Assembly (NCBI GenBank): GCA_004352715.1
Contig: SCFE01000022.1
Coordinates: 6,986-70,985 of the forward strand
Direction of reading: 5' to 3'
Length of the DNA stretch: 64,000 nucleotides
DNA from: Hofstenia miamia
Lineage: Eukaryota; Xenacoelomorpha; Acoela
Shown: positions 8,702 to 20,759 of the stretch, one piece after another
How the letters are laid out: every line of letters starts with the position of its first letter
Position numbering within the stretch: the first letter of the stretch is position 1
Notes under the pieces: model-generated
The model's input: the letters and a program-made list of their open reading frames with translations, nothing else
Database searches by the model: none
What the model was told of the DNA's origin: nothing
Made by a program: the position numbers and the translations under genes

Positions 8702-11042
8702 TCACCAGTTCCCAGGGAGTCTGAGAGCTTTCCTAAGGATTCTAGAGGTTCCTAACAATGCTGCCTTTTGTGCTATTGCTCCTCCCCACTTTGGTACTCC
8801 CAACTCCTCCAAGTATCTCTTATGCTTCTTACTCACTGCTCCTAGTGCTCCTACTACTACTGAGACTACTTCAACTTTCTTTAACTTCCACAGCCTTTCT
8901 ATTTCCTCTGCTAACTCTCTGTACTTGTCTATCTTCTCTTTCTCTTTGCTTTCTACATTTCTGTCCTTTGGTACTGCTATGTCTATCACTGTTCCTAATC
9001 TTTTCTCTTTGTCTACCACTACTATGTCTCACCTCCTTGCTTCTATCACCTTATCTGTATGTTGAAGTCCCACAGTATCTTAACCTTCTCATTCTCGTTG
9101 GCCCCCTGTGGCTTCTGCTAATACAACTTGTCTCCTGCTTCTACATATTCCTTTAGCCCTAGTGCTTCTGCTTCTACAGTTTCCTCTACACTTAGTAGTT
9201 CTTTCTTGTCTATCTCAGTCTGCCACTTTCCCATCTCTCTTTCCAGAAACTCAACCCATTTTTGTGAAACTCCATTGGCCTCTAGCGTCCTCAATGCCCA
9301 TCTATGTGATATTCTGTCATACGCCTTCCTGTAGTCTATCCATGCCATTGCTAAGTTCTTCTACAATTCTCCACTACTGCCTGGTCTATTAACAACTGAT
9401 CTTTGCATCCTCTTGTCTTTGTTCTACATCCCTTCTGCTCCTCTGGTATCAACCTCTTCTGTTCTAAGTAACACGCCAGCCTACTTGAAATCACTGAAGT
9501 TAGCAATTTCCAAGTTGTTGGCAGACATGTTATTGGCCTGAAGTTGCTTGCCTCACTGCCTTTCTTTGGGTCCTTCTGTATCAGAAATGTCCTTGCCACT
9601 ACCATCCACTCTGGACACCCACTCCTCCAATGCTACTGCTAGTCTCTCATGCACACTTGTGAACTTCTTCAGCCAATACCCATGTACCTTATCTCTGCCT
9701 GGCGCCTTCCAATTCTTCATCTTCTTTAGAGCCTCCTTTAGCTTTGGCATTGTGATTACTTCTTCTTCTTGTCTGAACTCCTTGTGCATCTGCTCACTCT
9801 CTATCTCAGGCCCCTCACTTCCCCATATATTCTCCCAGAACCTTACTGCATCTTCGCCTGCTCTAGCTGTAGCCTTTTCTCCTGCATCTAGTTCTTTGTA
9901 GAATCTTNNNNNNNNNNNNNNNNNNNNNNNNNNNNNNNNNNNNNNNNNNNNNNNNNNNNNNNNNNNNNNNNNNNNNNNNNNNNNNNNNNNNNNNNNNNNN
10001 NNNNNNNNNNNNNNNNNNNNNNNNNNNNNNNNNNNNNNNNNNNNNNNNNNNNNNNNNNNNNNNNNNNNNNNNNNNNNNNNNNNNNNNNNNNNNNNNNNNN
10101 NNNNNNNNNNNNNNNNNNNNNNNNNNNNNNNNNNNNNNNNNNNNNNNNNNNNNNNNNNNNNNNNNNNNNNNNNNNNNNNNNNNNNNNNNNNNNNNNNNNN
10201 NNNNNNNNNNNNNNNNNNNNNNNNNNNNNNNNNNNNNNNNNNNNNNNNNNNNNNNNNNNNNNNNNNNNNNNNNNNNNNNNNNNNNNNNNNNNNNNNNNNN
10301 NNNNNNNNNNNNNNNNNNNNNNNNNNNNNNNNNNNNNNNNNNNNNNNNNNNNNNNNNNNNNNNNNNNNNNNNNNNNNNNNNNNNNNNNNNNNNNNNNNNN
10401 NNNNNNNNNNNNNNNNNNNNNNNNNNNNNNNNNNNNNNNNNNNNNNNNNNNNNNNNNNNNNNNNNNNNNNNNNNNNNNNNNNNNNNNNNNNNNNNNNNNN
10501 NNNNNNNNNNNNNNNNNNNNNNNNNNNNNNNNNNNNNNNCTCCTAGCATCTATCCTCTCCAACACTATTGACTTTTGCTGTCTCTACTGCTAGCTTGCTT
10601 TTCTTAACTCCTCTTGGAACTGGCAACCTAGTTCTCTCATCTATTTCTTCCTTCATCTTTTCCTTGATTGCTGCTTCAGTTTCTGCGTCCACTGGTTCTG
10701 CTTCTTCCGCCAATTGTGCCTCAACGTCTATCACTTCATCTTCCCTCTGCTTAGCCTGTTCAACTCTCTTTTTCCCTTTATTCTCATCCAACTGTAACGT
10801 TCGCATTTGTCCTGCAAGCCTCTGCTCTGTAACTTCTAATCCTGTTTCTTCTTTTTTCCATTCTTCCAACATTCTCTTCCTATAACCCCTCTCATCTGAT
10901 CTGCTTCTTCTGTAACAATCCAATGCTGTTTTGTTCTGCTCATCTGTCCATTTGTGCCATTTTCCATTGGTCTGTGTGGATCCTATACTGCCACTTCTCG
11001 GGTCCTCGCGGTCCCAGTCTAGCCTTTTACCCCTTGGCCACT
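8702..11042 (-). pseudogene. RLE-type non-LTR retrotransposon ORF (R2/R4/Dong-like), broken
   Basis: Minus-strand pieces in order. N-terminus 10543-11042: a Myb/SANT-like 'WHKWTDEQ'-type start, then 'CYRRSRSDERGYRKRM'. Linker 9553-9789: 'MKNWKAPGRDKVHGYW'. RT fingers 9351-9605: 'LIQKDPKKG', 'NFRPITCLPTTWK' and 'LIPEEQKGCR'. RT motif A 9118-9348: 'AWIDYRKAYDRISHRW'. C-terminus 8702-9019: 'VIDIAVPKD', 'KEKEKIDKY' and 'VVVGALGAVS'. The last part is the PD-(D/E)xK restriction-like endonuclease region of this LINE group, which normally follows an R-P-D motif; here the proline codon reads TGA. There are several frame changes, including a likely 4-base loss near 9060. The RT core with the catalytic YADD-type motif is not readable, and 9908-10539 is a gap. 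Flanking (TTA)n on both sides recalls Dong-type targeting of TAA repeats (inference). Confidence 0.85.
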
Positions 11043-11050
11043 AGGGCCCA

Positions 11051-11068
11051 TTATTATTATTATTATTA
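11051..11068 (+). repeat. (TTA)6 microsatellite at the LINE 5' end
   Basis: Six TTA units run into a gap of exactly 1000 N (11069-12068). The array abuts the 5' end of the LINE. Confidence 0.8.
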
Positions 11069-12068
11069 NNNNNNNNNNNNNNNNNNNNNNNNNNNNNNNN
11101 NNNNNNNNNNNNNNNNNNNNNNNNNNNNNNNNNNNNNNNNNNNNNNNNNNNNNNNNNNNNNNNNNNNNNNNNNNNNNNNNNNNNNNNNNNNNNNNNNNNN
11201 NNNNNNNNNNNNNNNNNNNNNNNNNNNNNNNNNNNNNNNNNNNNNNNNNNNNNNNNNNNNNNNNNNNNNNNNNNNNNNNNNNNNNNNNNNNNNNNNNNNN
11301 NNNNNNNNNNNNNNNNNNNNNNNNNNNNNNNNNNNNNNNNNNNNNNNNNNNNNNNNNNNNNNNNNNNNNNNNNNNNNNNNNNNNNNNNNNNNNNNNNNNN
11401 NNNNNNNNNNNNNNNNNNNNNNNNNNNNNNNNNNNNNNNNNNNNNNNNNNNNNNNNNNNNNNNNNNNNNNNNNNNNNNNNNNNNNNNNNNNNNNNNNNNN
11501 NNNNNNNNNNNNNNNNNNNNNNNNNNNNNNNNNNNNNNNNNNNNNNNNNNNNNNNNNNNNNNNNNNNNNNNNNNNNNNNNNNNNNNNNNNNNNNNNNNNN
11601 NNNNNNNNNNNNNNNNNNNNNNNNNNNNNNNNNNNNNNNNNNNNNNNNNNNNNNNNNNNNNNNNNNNNNNNNNNNNNNNNNNNNNNNNNNNNNNNNNNNN
11701 NNNNNNNNNNNNNNNNNNNNNNNNNNNNNNNNNNNNNNNNNNNNNNNNNNNNNNNNNNNNNNNNNNNNNNNNNNNNNNNNNNNNNNNNNNNNNNNNNNNN
11801 NNNNNNNNNNNNNNNNNNNNNNNNNNNNNNNNNNNNNNNNNNNNNNNNNNNNNNNNNNNNNNNNNNNNNNNNNNNNNNNNNNNNNNNNNNNNNNNNNNNN
11901 NNNNNNNNNNNNNNNNNNNNNNNNNNNNNNNNNNNNNNNNNNNNNNNNNNNNNNNNNNNNNNNNNNNNNNNNNNNNNNNNNNNNNNNNNNNNNNNNNNNN
12001 NNNNNNNNNNNNNNNNNNNNNNNNNNNNNNNNNNNNNNNNNNNNNNNNNNNNNNNNNNNNNNNNNNNN
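11069..12068. other. Assembly gap
   Basis: 1000 undetermined bases. The round number suggests a default gap length. The 244 bases after it (12069-12312) are AT-rich without a recognisable feature. Confidence 0.9.
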
Positions 12069-12312
12069 GAAGTAAAGTAAAAATTAACTTTCAAAAATCC
12101 AATTTGAAAAGAATAGGAGAGCTATCTATTTGCAACATAGTGACATGCATATTGAGCTATTAAATATAATACAGGGTATCTTGATATCTGAATCACTAAT
12201 GTTTCTTGAATAATCTGCAAGGTCTGAAACCACATAAATTCCAATTTTGCTGGATTCACAAGGATAAGTGAAAAATTCCTCTCTTCTTAAGAATTGCTTG
12301 GCTAAATGGAAA

Positions 12313-13859
12313 TTAGTAACATATATTACAATAACTCAAACCTGAAACTCCACCACTTAATTGCTTTCTGATTGAAACAATTTCGCCAGTGTGCAGTATT
12401 GCAGCATTGATGTTTTGGTTAATATCAGTATCTTGAGAAGCAATTCCAAAGTCTTGCCCTTTTTCAATTACACGATTATTTAGTTGGGCCAGTGGGTTCT
12501 TAGGGCTACGAATATTTCGCTTAATCGTATTCATGAAGTTTTCATAATCAAAACAGCTGAACACATCTAATACACCATGCCTATTTACACATTGAACCAA
12601 ATGTACCAAAGAGTGTACAGTATATACACAGAATTGATCACCATAAAGTCGTCTACCATCAGCTACAAATTTTACAAGTAGTTGATGTGCATAGTCTCGC
12701 ATATTAGTTTCAGTTTTTTTTATAAGAATACGAATAGCAACAGATAGAACACAAAAATGCTCGTAAAATTCAGATGGTAAATATTTAAAAGCTATTAGAC
12801 CAACATATAAAAGAATGTTGCGGAATTTGGAAGCTTTAAAGTGATGCAACTCTTGTAATGGCCGAGTTTTTCGATTAAAAAAATAGGCAACTGAGATCCA
12901 CAATTGACAAAAGAAGAAGAAATATTGTTTTTAACTTGAGATGATTGTCGGAAGCGCAAATTACCTTCAGTCCATAACAAAAGTAATTTTTTCATTACTC
13001 CAAGACACACTGTATGCATGTAATCTATAGGGCAATCCCACACCATATTAAAATATGAAATTTGACAAAGTAAACTTTCACCATTGTGGTGAAATGGTTG
13101 ATACTTGCTCCTAAAAGATTCGTCACTTCTAAGTGTCGAATTAGTTCTGGGATAAGTCATTCGCCCAACATAAACGCCTTTTTGCATTCAATAATCACAG
13201 CCATAGTAGCCAGAGAAAGCCTTAACTTGTTTAAAATAACACTTTGCTGGTGTGTCCATTGATATACAAAGTAACTTAAGCTCAAAATGAAATTCATTAA
13301 ATGATAACCCATTATTTAACTCTGAAATCAGTGGCGTTAAGTATGTATTACAATTAGGTTTCCCAGTACCACAAAAACAACCTATAATAAAGACTTTTCT
13401 TTCAGAAATTTCTTTTATTTTACATAAAATGGGCCAAAAGGAAATCCTTGATGATTTAAATATTGGCAAACCATCAAAATTTAATGAAACCGATAAAGTA
13501 AACAATTTCTTCCTTGATAGTTCAATAAACTTTGAGTAAAATGCTCTGACAATGCCAGAAAATCCAAAGTATACAAAATCTATTGTTTGAATACCGTATC
13601 TTTTATTTTTCAGAAGTGTTCGTGCATCACTGGGAAGATCGATTAGGGGGAAGTAATGAATTAGTATCTTCAGCAATGCAGTGAGGGCAACAATCGTTAT
13701 ATGGTATTTGCAATACCAATCTCTTAAGTCAGAAGTAAGAGATCTAGTGTTTGCACACGATTCATCTAAATAGCAACCTATAGATAAATTGTAAAAAATA
13801 AATAAAATAACATTGCTTCGTCCATTTACTATAACCAAGTACAACAGCTTAGTACACAT
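12313..13859 (-). pseudogene. Transposase-like gene (CACTA/EnSpm-like), nearly intact
   Basis: Three minus-strand blocks give one protein of about 500 residues. 13188-13859 holds 'LPSDARTLLK', 'NFDGLPIFKSS', 'FIIGCFCGTGKP' and, at its end, 'FSGYYGCDY'. 12795-13187 continues in the same frame after a TGA (13188-13190) that replaces the cysteine expected in 'GCxYC', then gives 'QKGVYVGRMTYP' and 'PIDYMHTVCLGVMKKLL'. 12313-12903 follows after one frame change near 12880, with 'FNRKTRPLQEL', 'FKASKFRN' and 'FSCFDYENFMNTIK'. The pattern 'DGLPxFKS...GYYGCxxC...DYMHxVCLGVMKxL' is found in multicopy animal genes annotated as transposase-domain proteins. Placing it in CACTA/EnSpm is my judgement. Only two lesions are visible, so it is young or recently decayed. 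Confidence 0.7.
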
Positions 13860-13863
13860 GTTT

Positions 13864-14300
13864 AAGCAGTTGAAAACAAGTAGAAAGGCACTAACCAGGA
13901 AATGTGTAAAATATAATCACCGTGCAAACATGTGCATAAACAATATACATCCAAGAAGCAAATAATGGGAAAATTCTTTTACAACGACATTTTGCAAACT
14001 GTGGAATGATTTACCTATCAGTGTAAGGAAAGCCAGCAATATAAATGAATTTAAAAAACTGTTAAAACACAATTTATTAGCAGAACAAAATAATAACGGA
14101 ATACTTAAAATGTTAAAACTGTAGCGAAACTTCTTATTTTTAATCCATTTTAATTGTAAATATCTGTGTGTATTTTATTTTAATTATTGTAGCTTAGTTT
14201 GTAGTATATGTATATCTAAGTTCTTGTACATTTTTGTAAATATGTATATATCTTATTTGTACATATGCATGATGCAAACAAATAAAGCTATTGAAGATTA
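13864..14300 (+). mobile_element. 3' end of an L2/CR1/jockey-like LINE
   Basis: The plus strand encodes the C-terminal tail 'LWNDLPISVRKASNINEF' then 'KKLLKHNLL' and a stop at about 14122-14124. W-N-x-L-P-x-x-[IV]-R...F-K-x-x-L-K is the usual C-terminus of APE-type LINE pol proteins. An AT-rich 3' UTR follows, with an AATAAA signal at about 14280. It is 5'-truncated. Confidence 0.7.
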
Positions 14301-14372
14301 CATGTACAAAATGTATTTCATTGACAACAAAGTATAGGAAATCATTGACAACCAAATATAGAAAAACAATTC

Positions 14373-14816
14373 TCAGTAGTTCATGTGGCTGTTAAAACAC
14401 TCGATGTGGAACGTCACATGTCTCGCACAGATACGAAACTGGAGCACCTGATTCATTCGATTGGCGCTTGGGACAAAGGCGAATTTGGCAACGGCGCCCT
14501 TTTGAAAGGAGGCCGATTCGATGATGTTGGTGGCACGGAGTGGAGATGCGTTTCAAGCTTTTTGCTTCTGTGGAGGTTGATGATAATAGGTGTTGGGTCA
14601 CGTTTCTTCTGAATTTCAGCTGGTCCATGGGAAATTCATTTCCATTCGCTGCTCGGTAAATCAGATACGAATTTGAGAGGAAGGTTTCCAAGATCCAAGT
14701 CACAATGCTCCAATACCATTTTTGCCTTTGAGGGCGATGTGGTACTGTTGCCCATGAATTTGTTGTAGCGATGTATCAATTTCGGCATTAGCACTTCCAC
14801 CTTCTTTGAACATGAC
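14373..14816 (-). pseudogene. piggyBac-type transposase, C-terminal remnant
   Basis: After the gap, the minus strand reads 'VEVLMPKLIHRYNKFMG', the piggyBac region that ends the DDE domain (normally ...YNKFMGGVD). Two frame changes later it gives the cysteine-rich C-terminal finger, 'RRCQIRLC' and 'SYLCETCDVP', then 'HIECFNSHMNY' and a stop (14373-14375). The spacing C..C....C..C...C fits the piggyBac C-terminal zinc-binding domain. The N-terminal two thirds would lie in the 1000-base gap (14817-15816) or be lost. Confidence 0.65.
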
Positions 14817-15816
14817 NNNNNNNNNNNNNNNNNNNNNNNNNNNNNNNNNNNNNNNNNNNNNNNNNNNNNNNNNNNNNNNNNNNNNNNNNNNNNNNNNNNN
14901 NNNNNNNNNNNNNNNNNNNNNNNNNNNNNNNNNNNNNNNNNNNNNNNNNNNNNNNNNNNNNNNNNNNNNNNNNNNNNNNNNNNNNNNNNNNNNNNNNNNN
15001 NNNNNNNNNNNNNNNNNNNNNNNNNNNNNNNNNNNNNNNNNNNNNNNNNNNNNNNNNNNNNNNNNNNNNNNNNNNNNNNNNNNNNNNNNNNNNNNNNNNN
15101 NNNNNNNNNNNNNNNNNNNNNNNNNNNNNNNNNNNNNNNNNNNNNNNNNNNNNNNNNNNNNNNNNNNNNNNNNNNNNNNNNNNNNNNNNNNNNNNNNNNN
15201 NNNNNNNNNNNNNNNNNNNNNNNNNNNNNNNNNNNNNNNNNNNNNNNNNNNNNNNNNNNNNNNNNNNNNNNNNNNNNNNNNNNNNNNNNNNNNNNNNNNN
15301 NNNNNNNNNNNNNNNNNNNNNNNNNNNNNNNNNNNNNNNNNNNNNNNNNNNNNNNNNNNNNNNNNNNNNNNNNNNNNNNNNNNNNNNNNNNNNNNNNNNN
15401 NNNNNNNNNNNNNNNNNNNNNNNNNNNNNNNNNNNNNNNNNNNNNNNNNNNNNNNNNNNNNNNNNNNNNNNNNNNNNNNNNNNNNNNNNNNNNNNNNNNN
15501 NNNNNNNNNNNNNNNNNNNNNNNNNNNNNNNNNNNNNNNNNNNNNNNNNNNNNNNNNNNNNNNNNNNNNNNNNNNNNNNNNNNNNNNNNNNNNNNNNNNN
15601 NNNNNNNNNNNNNNNNNNNNNNNNNNNNNNNNNNNNNNNNNNNNNNNNNNNNNNNNNNNNNNNNNNNNNNNNNNNNNNNNNNNNNNNNNNNNNNNNNNNN
15701 NNNNNNNNNNNNNNNNNNNNNNNNNNNNNNNNNNNNNNNNNNNNNNNNNNNNNNNNNNNNNNNNNNNNNNNNNNNNNNNNNNNNNNNNNNNNNNNNNNNN
15801 NNNNNNNNNNNNNNNN

Positions 15817-17820
15817 ATTCAATAACAAAAATTAACAAAATGAATTTAATAAAATGGTAGAATATAATATAATTGTAAAAAAACGAAAATGTCCAAAATC
15901 GGCCCATGATTATTTATGAAATTAGATTGAACTACAAAGAGATATCAATTTCTTAAGAAAAAGTTTGACGGAGCAGGCTAAGTCTGAAAATCAATTTTAT
16001 GAAGTGCAAATCAGTGTTCAAGGAAGCTCAGATAAATCTCAATTGAGAATTTTTTTGAAAATAACAATATGTCACCTAAGCAAAAATAAGTGTGTCTTCA
16101 GACATAGCTAGCTAGCCAGTAGAAAAAAATTAAATGCTTTTCTATCATACGACAAGACAGTTACCTGCAATATACCATTCAATTCTTCAATGTAACATTA
16201 AGTCTATATATTTAATCAGTAATTAACGTTATTGAATGACCCAATTTAAAGAAAAAGCATTTCACAAGACCCGAAAAAATTCGGTAAACGCGACCCAACC
16301 CGTCCACCCCTACCCATATCAGAGTGACCACCGGGTGAGTGGGTCCGGTGTCACCGGGTCAATCAGGTCACTGTATTTGTTCAGGTCAGTGTTATACAGG
16401 GTACTGCTAATATACAGTTGAACCAGTAATTTTTGTTTAAGAACATTTGATCGTAATTCTAAGGTCAAAATTGAATACTATGATTTATTACTGCAATATT
16501 GGCACCGAGACAGTTACAAGCATAACAGAACTTATCAAATTCAGTTCGAAACTGCATTCCCTAGCTTGGACTTGTCCAGGCTTAAAACAGAGGCTGATGC
16601 CTCAAGTACTTTTTTTGGGCATTGACTAGATCTTCTGCTTCTTTGCGCTTTCATGTTTCCATTTTTGCACACATTTATGCTCATCGCATTAGTTTCTGTC
16701 TGTTGATGCCTCTTAAAGTTAATAAATGTGGCATTTTATTTTTAAGTCTTTGTGGTATCATGAAATTTTGGCGGACTTTCTGTATTTCTTCGATAAAATA
16801 TCAAAGTAATCATTTGTAGAAGCTATCAGGAGGGTCGGGAGTGCATCATTGTCACTAGTGTGCGTTTTTGGGTATTTAGTTTGTTTCTTAGTAAAAACAG
16901 ATAAACTGCCCACATTTTGTTTCTCATCAAATCCTGATAAAAAATGCTACTGTGTTTTGTAACATGGTTTCTATCAACTTTTCAGTATTATAGATCTTTG
17001 CACATGTCATTGTGATGCTCTCAATTTTCTAGTGATATTATAGCAGTGTGGTCTATCTTTTAGAAAGGCTATCCATGTTAGGTCATAATTCCGTAAACAT
17101 AGTAGGAGAATTTTGGGCTGTGTACTACGAAATTCTTTCTTAATTTTCTCTAATTGTATACACGACACACATTTTGATCACCAAACCCGACCCGAAATGA
17201 ATATTGATTCCTTTACCTGACAAGACCCGACTATACATTCACTTACCCGACATGACCCGAAGAAAAGTGAATAATAAATATAAAAATGAACAGGAATTAC
17301 AAACAATTAAATACTAACAGAATAGCAAAATTAAAAATATGTTATTAGTGCAAAAATTGTTCTCGTAAAAAAGGCCTTTTCAGACGATGCGGACAAAGGC
17401 GGAATTCACAACAATTTTTTCGCCAGTTTACCCATTCTGGGAAAGTTTTGTATGATCTTTGGTTTGTTCCAGAATTGAATGCTGTCAAATTTTCTTTTGG
17501 AGAAATGTTGTTCTGATTCTTTCAAACTCAGACTGATATACCTGATGTTCTTCTATCCAACGTTTCTCGCGTGAATCGGGTCTTAAACATTATTAGTGGG
17601 ACCAATGACATCAGTGTCTATTAACATATTATGTATTCCCCTTATTTCTGCAAGACTAAAGGACGTGTCAAATAATTTAAGTTATCGTCATTAGCTTAAA
17701 AATAATACTGCATTTTACCAGTTTATCATACCCAAAAGAACCTACTCTATAAGTGTACCCGATCCGGTATCCAAAGTAAGTTGGGTGTTTGTAGTTGACA
17801 ATGTTACGGAATTGTAAAAC
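15817..17820. other. No gene; relics rich in CCCGACCCG
   Basis: Mostly AT-rich with no supported gene. Two short GC-rich patches, 16262-16420 and 17185-17265, contain repeated 'gacccga' and 'gggtc' words. The end 'CCGTCCACCCCTA' at 16312 looks like one terminus of a hAT-type MITE, but I could not find its partner or a target duplication. The same words recur at 52.4-52.8 and 53.6-53.9 kb. Confidence 0.4.
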
Positions 17821-18581
17821 NNNNNNNNNNNNNNNNNNNNNNNNNNNNNNNNNNNNNNNNNNNNNNNNNNNNNNNNNNNNNNNNNNNNNNNNNNNNNNNN
17901 NNNNNNNNNNNNNNNNNNNNNNNNNNNNNNNNNNNNNNNNNNNNNNNNNNNNNNNNNNNNNNNNNNNNNNNNNNNNNNNNNNNNNNNNNNNNNNNNNNNN
18001 NNNNNNNNNNNNNNNNNNNNNNNNNNNNNNNNNNNNNNNNNNNNNNNNNNNNNNNNNNNNNNNNNNNNNNNNNNNNNNNNNNNNNNNNNNNNNNNNNNNN
18101 NNNNNNNNNNNNNNNNNNNNNNNNNNNNNNNNNNNNNNNNNNNNNNNNNNNNNNNNNNNNNNNNNNNNNNNNNNNNNNNNNNNNNNNNNNNNNNNNNNNN
18201 NNNNNNNNNNNNNNNNNNNNNNNNNNNNNNNNNNNNNNNNNNNNNNNNNNNNNNNNNNNNNNNNNNNNNNNNNNNNNNNNNNNNNNNNNNNNNNNNNNNN
18301 NNNNNNNNNNNNNNNNNNNNNNNNNNNNNNNNNNNNNNNNNNNNNNNNNNNNNNNNNNNNNNNNNNNNNNNNNNNNNNNNNNNNNNNNNNNNNNNNNNNN
18401 NNNNNNNNNNNNNNNNNNNNNNNNNNNNNNNNNNNNNNNNNNNNNNNNNNNNNNNNNNNNNNNNNNNNNNNNNNNNNNNNNNNNNNNNNNNNNNNNNNNN
18501 NNNNNNNNNNNNNNNNNNNNNNNNNNNNNNNNNNNNNNNNNNNNNNNNNNNNNNNTATATATATATATATATATATATATA
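17821..18581. repeat. Gap followed by (TA)n
   Basis: 735 N end in a (TA)13 array (18556-18581). The gap probably reflects collapse or failure at the microsatellite. Confidence 0.8.
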
Positions 18582-19025
18582 AATATATTGTAGTGCCAGT
18601 TCCGGAAAAATATCTGCTATCAATAAACTTTTGGGCGAAACTTTCTCGAAACAATAACAAGGAGAGACGAGTGACGTCATGTATGTTGATTTGGAATAAT
18701 AAATTTCATGGTATTTCTGCTACCAAATTTTTGTTTATTTATTAAATTGTTAAACTTAGAGCAACAAATGTACGCAGTGGTAAGAAACTCTTTTGGTTTA
18801 GCCTTAAATTGCATTTTCTCTCAAACATTTACCGATTGTAAAATGCTGAGCTAATTTTCTAATTCATTGAGTAAGGGCTGAGGTAGATCTTAGGCACGAC
18901 AAGTGCGTTTTGCCTTGTGATCATACGTCCAGTTCTTCCATGATTCTTAAAGAAGGCATTCATTTTCGTATTATCTGCTCTATTACAATTTCAATGGCTG
19001 TTAGACACAGCAACAGTGAAAACCA

Positions 19026-19391
19026 AAGACGGTATAGTGGGTTGTTAAAGGAAATTTCAAAATAAAAACAAAGTAGTCCATATCCTACACATCTTGAAAG
19101 GACTTTAGTAGATGTAGTTTTTAATTTGGAAGCTAATGAACTAGGTTCGAAGTCGATCCAAGCATTATTCACTGAGATATTAACGATTATTCCCCAAAAT
19201 ATAGGATCAAGACGGTATAGTGGGTTGTAAATGAAATTTCAAAAAAAAACAAAGTAGTCCATGGCCTATGCATCTTTAAAAGACTTTAGTAGATGCGGGA
19301 GCTAATAAACTAGGTGTGAAGTTGATCCAAGCATTTTTGCTGAGAAATTACAAACGACGAATATCTGTGAAAACCAGCAAAAGAAATTTTT
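19026..19391 (+). repeat. Diverged tandem duplication, period 183
   Basis: 'aagacggtatagtgggttgt' starts at 19026 and again at 19209. Both units contain 'aacaaagtagtccat', 'gactttagtagatg' and 'gatccaagcatt'. The second unit has lost about 15 bases in the middle. No function is apparent. AT-rich non-coding sequence lies on both sides (18582-20759), including (TA)14 at 19527-19554 and (ATT)n near 20023. Confidence 0.75.
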
Positions 19392-19526
19392 TTTCATTTT
19401 AAATTTTTAGACCCATTATTCCAGTAGGATATATTGTTGAGAGGGTACTGAGATACACTAACTGAAAAAATTCGAAAATTTTGCATTCTCCTCAATTTTA
19501 AACCCCAAAAAGGCGATTCGTCGTTN

Positions 19527-19557
<31 letters not shown>

Positions 19558-20759
19558 TTGTGCTTACTTAAGAATTGGCGGTATGTTGGACACTTTGATT
19601 GCAATAAGCTGAAATTATAAAGGTAACAAGATTAAAAGCAACATTTTTGTGTAGCATCATGATTTGTACATCCATAAAAAAATCATTAGAAAGCAGAAAA
19701 ATTTTGAAACAACTGAATACAATAGTAGCACTCAAAGGACAGTCAAATATCAGTGGAATCGTTCAATAAATAATTAGTAAAATTTCATTTGAGTGGAAAG
19801 CTTTCTATGTTTTTAATAAGGTTAGAAGTTTACCATAAGCTCATATTTTCCTCAATTGCGTCACATATATGAAGAATTCTAGAGCATATTGCAGCAATCG
19901 AGGACAAATGCCTTCTCCACTGCCTTACAAATTCCATAGTCCTTGGCTGCCCCAAACTACATAGACACTAAAGGGACACATTTATAAAGACATTAGTGAC
20001 AAATTATTTTACTAGCTAACATATTATTATTATTATATTATTATTATTTATTTTTAAAATCCTTTGCACATGAAATCATTATACAAATGAAGTGTTAAGC
20101 ATAAAACAGCACGAAAAAATTTAGGAAAAGATAATTTCGGTGATCTTAAAAATTTTGCGGTGTAGTTCTGAATATGATATCTACTTAGCTTTATCACTTC
20201 TAGATTTTGAGATTTGGGAGTCCCCTAATTTCCCTTGTACAGTACATTTTCAAAAATGTTTCTTCACAATTATTTTCAATTTCAAAATTTTTGCTAAACA
20301 TTTAAAAATGCTAAGGGCATGCACGAGATTGAATAAAGTAGTAACACATGCACATTGTTCTCATCAAAAAATAAAGTCCTAAATTTTGAGTGTATCATTA
20401 TATGAATATAACTCCTCAATTAAAATTCATATCATATTAACAACTGTGGATATAATCAAATCAAATATCAGAAAATACCAAAATTTCAAATTTTAGCACA
20501 AATTTTCACCATACTGATAGGCATGTTTAACCACAGATATCTCCATATCCAAGGAAATTGTGATCAAAACTGACTGTTTACACTAGCTGCTAACGATTAG
20601 TAAAATCATTACAGTAATGAAGTTAACCAATAGAATATATAATTTTAATCTTTATGAATTGATTTGTTGAGAAAATACATATTTATTGGTTGGAATTAAA
20701 ACTAACATCACATCAAATTTATTAAAAAACTTTTTACAATTGAACACTTCTCACATTGA

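Noticed and set aside
8562-9392. Plus-strand open frames rich in Ser, Leu and Pro.
   Set aside because: They are antisense shadows of the LINE coding strand.
9863-18745. Long open frames across N runs (for example 9863-10549, 10923-12080, 14636-15907, 17677-18660).
   Set aside because: They consist almost wholly of undetermined residues. Only the flanking parts with motifs were used.
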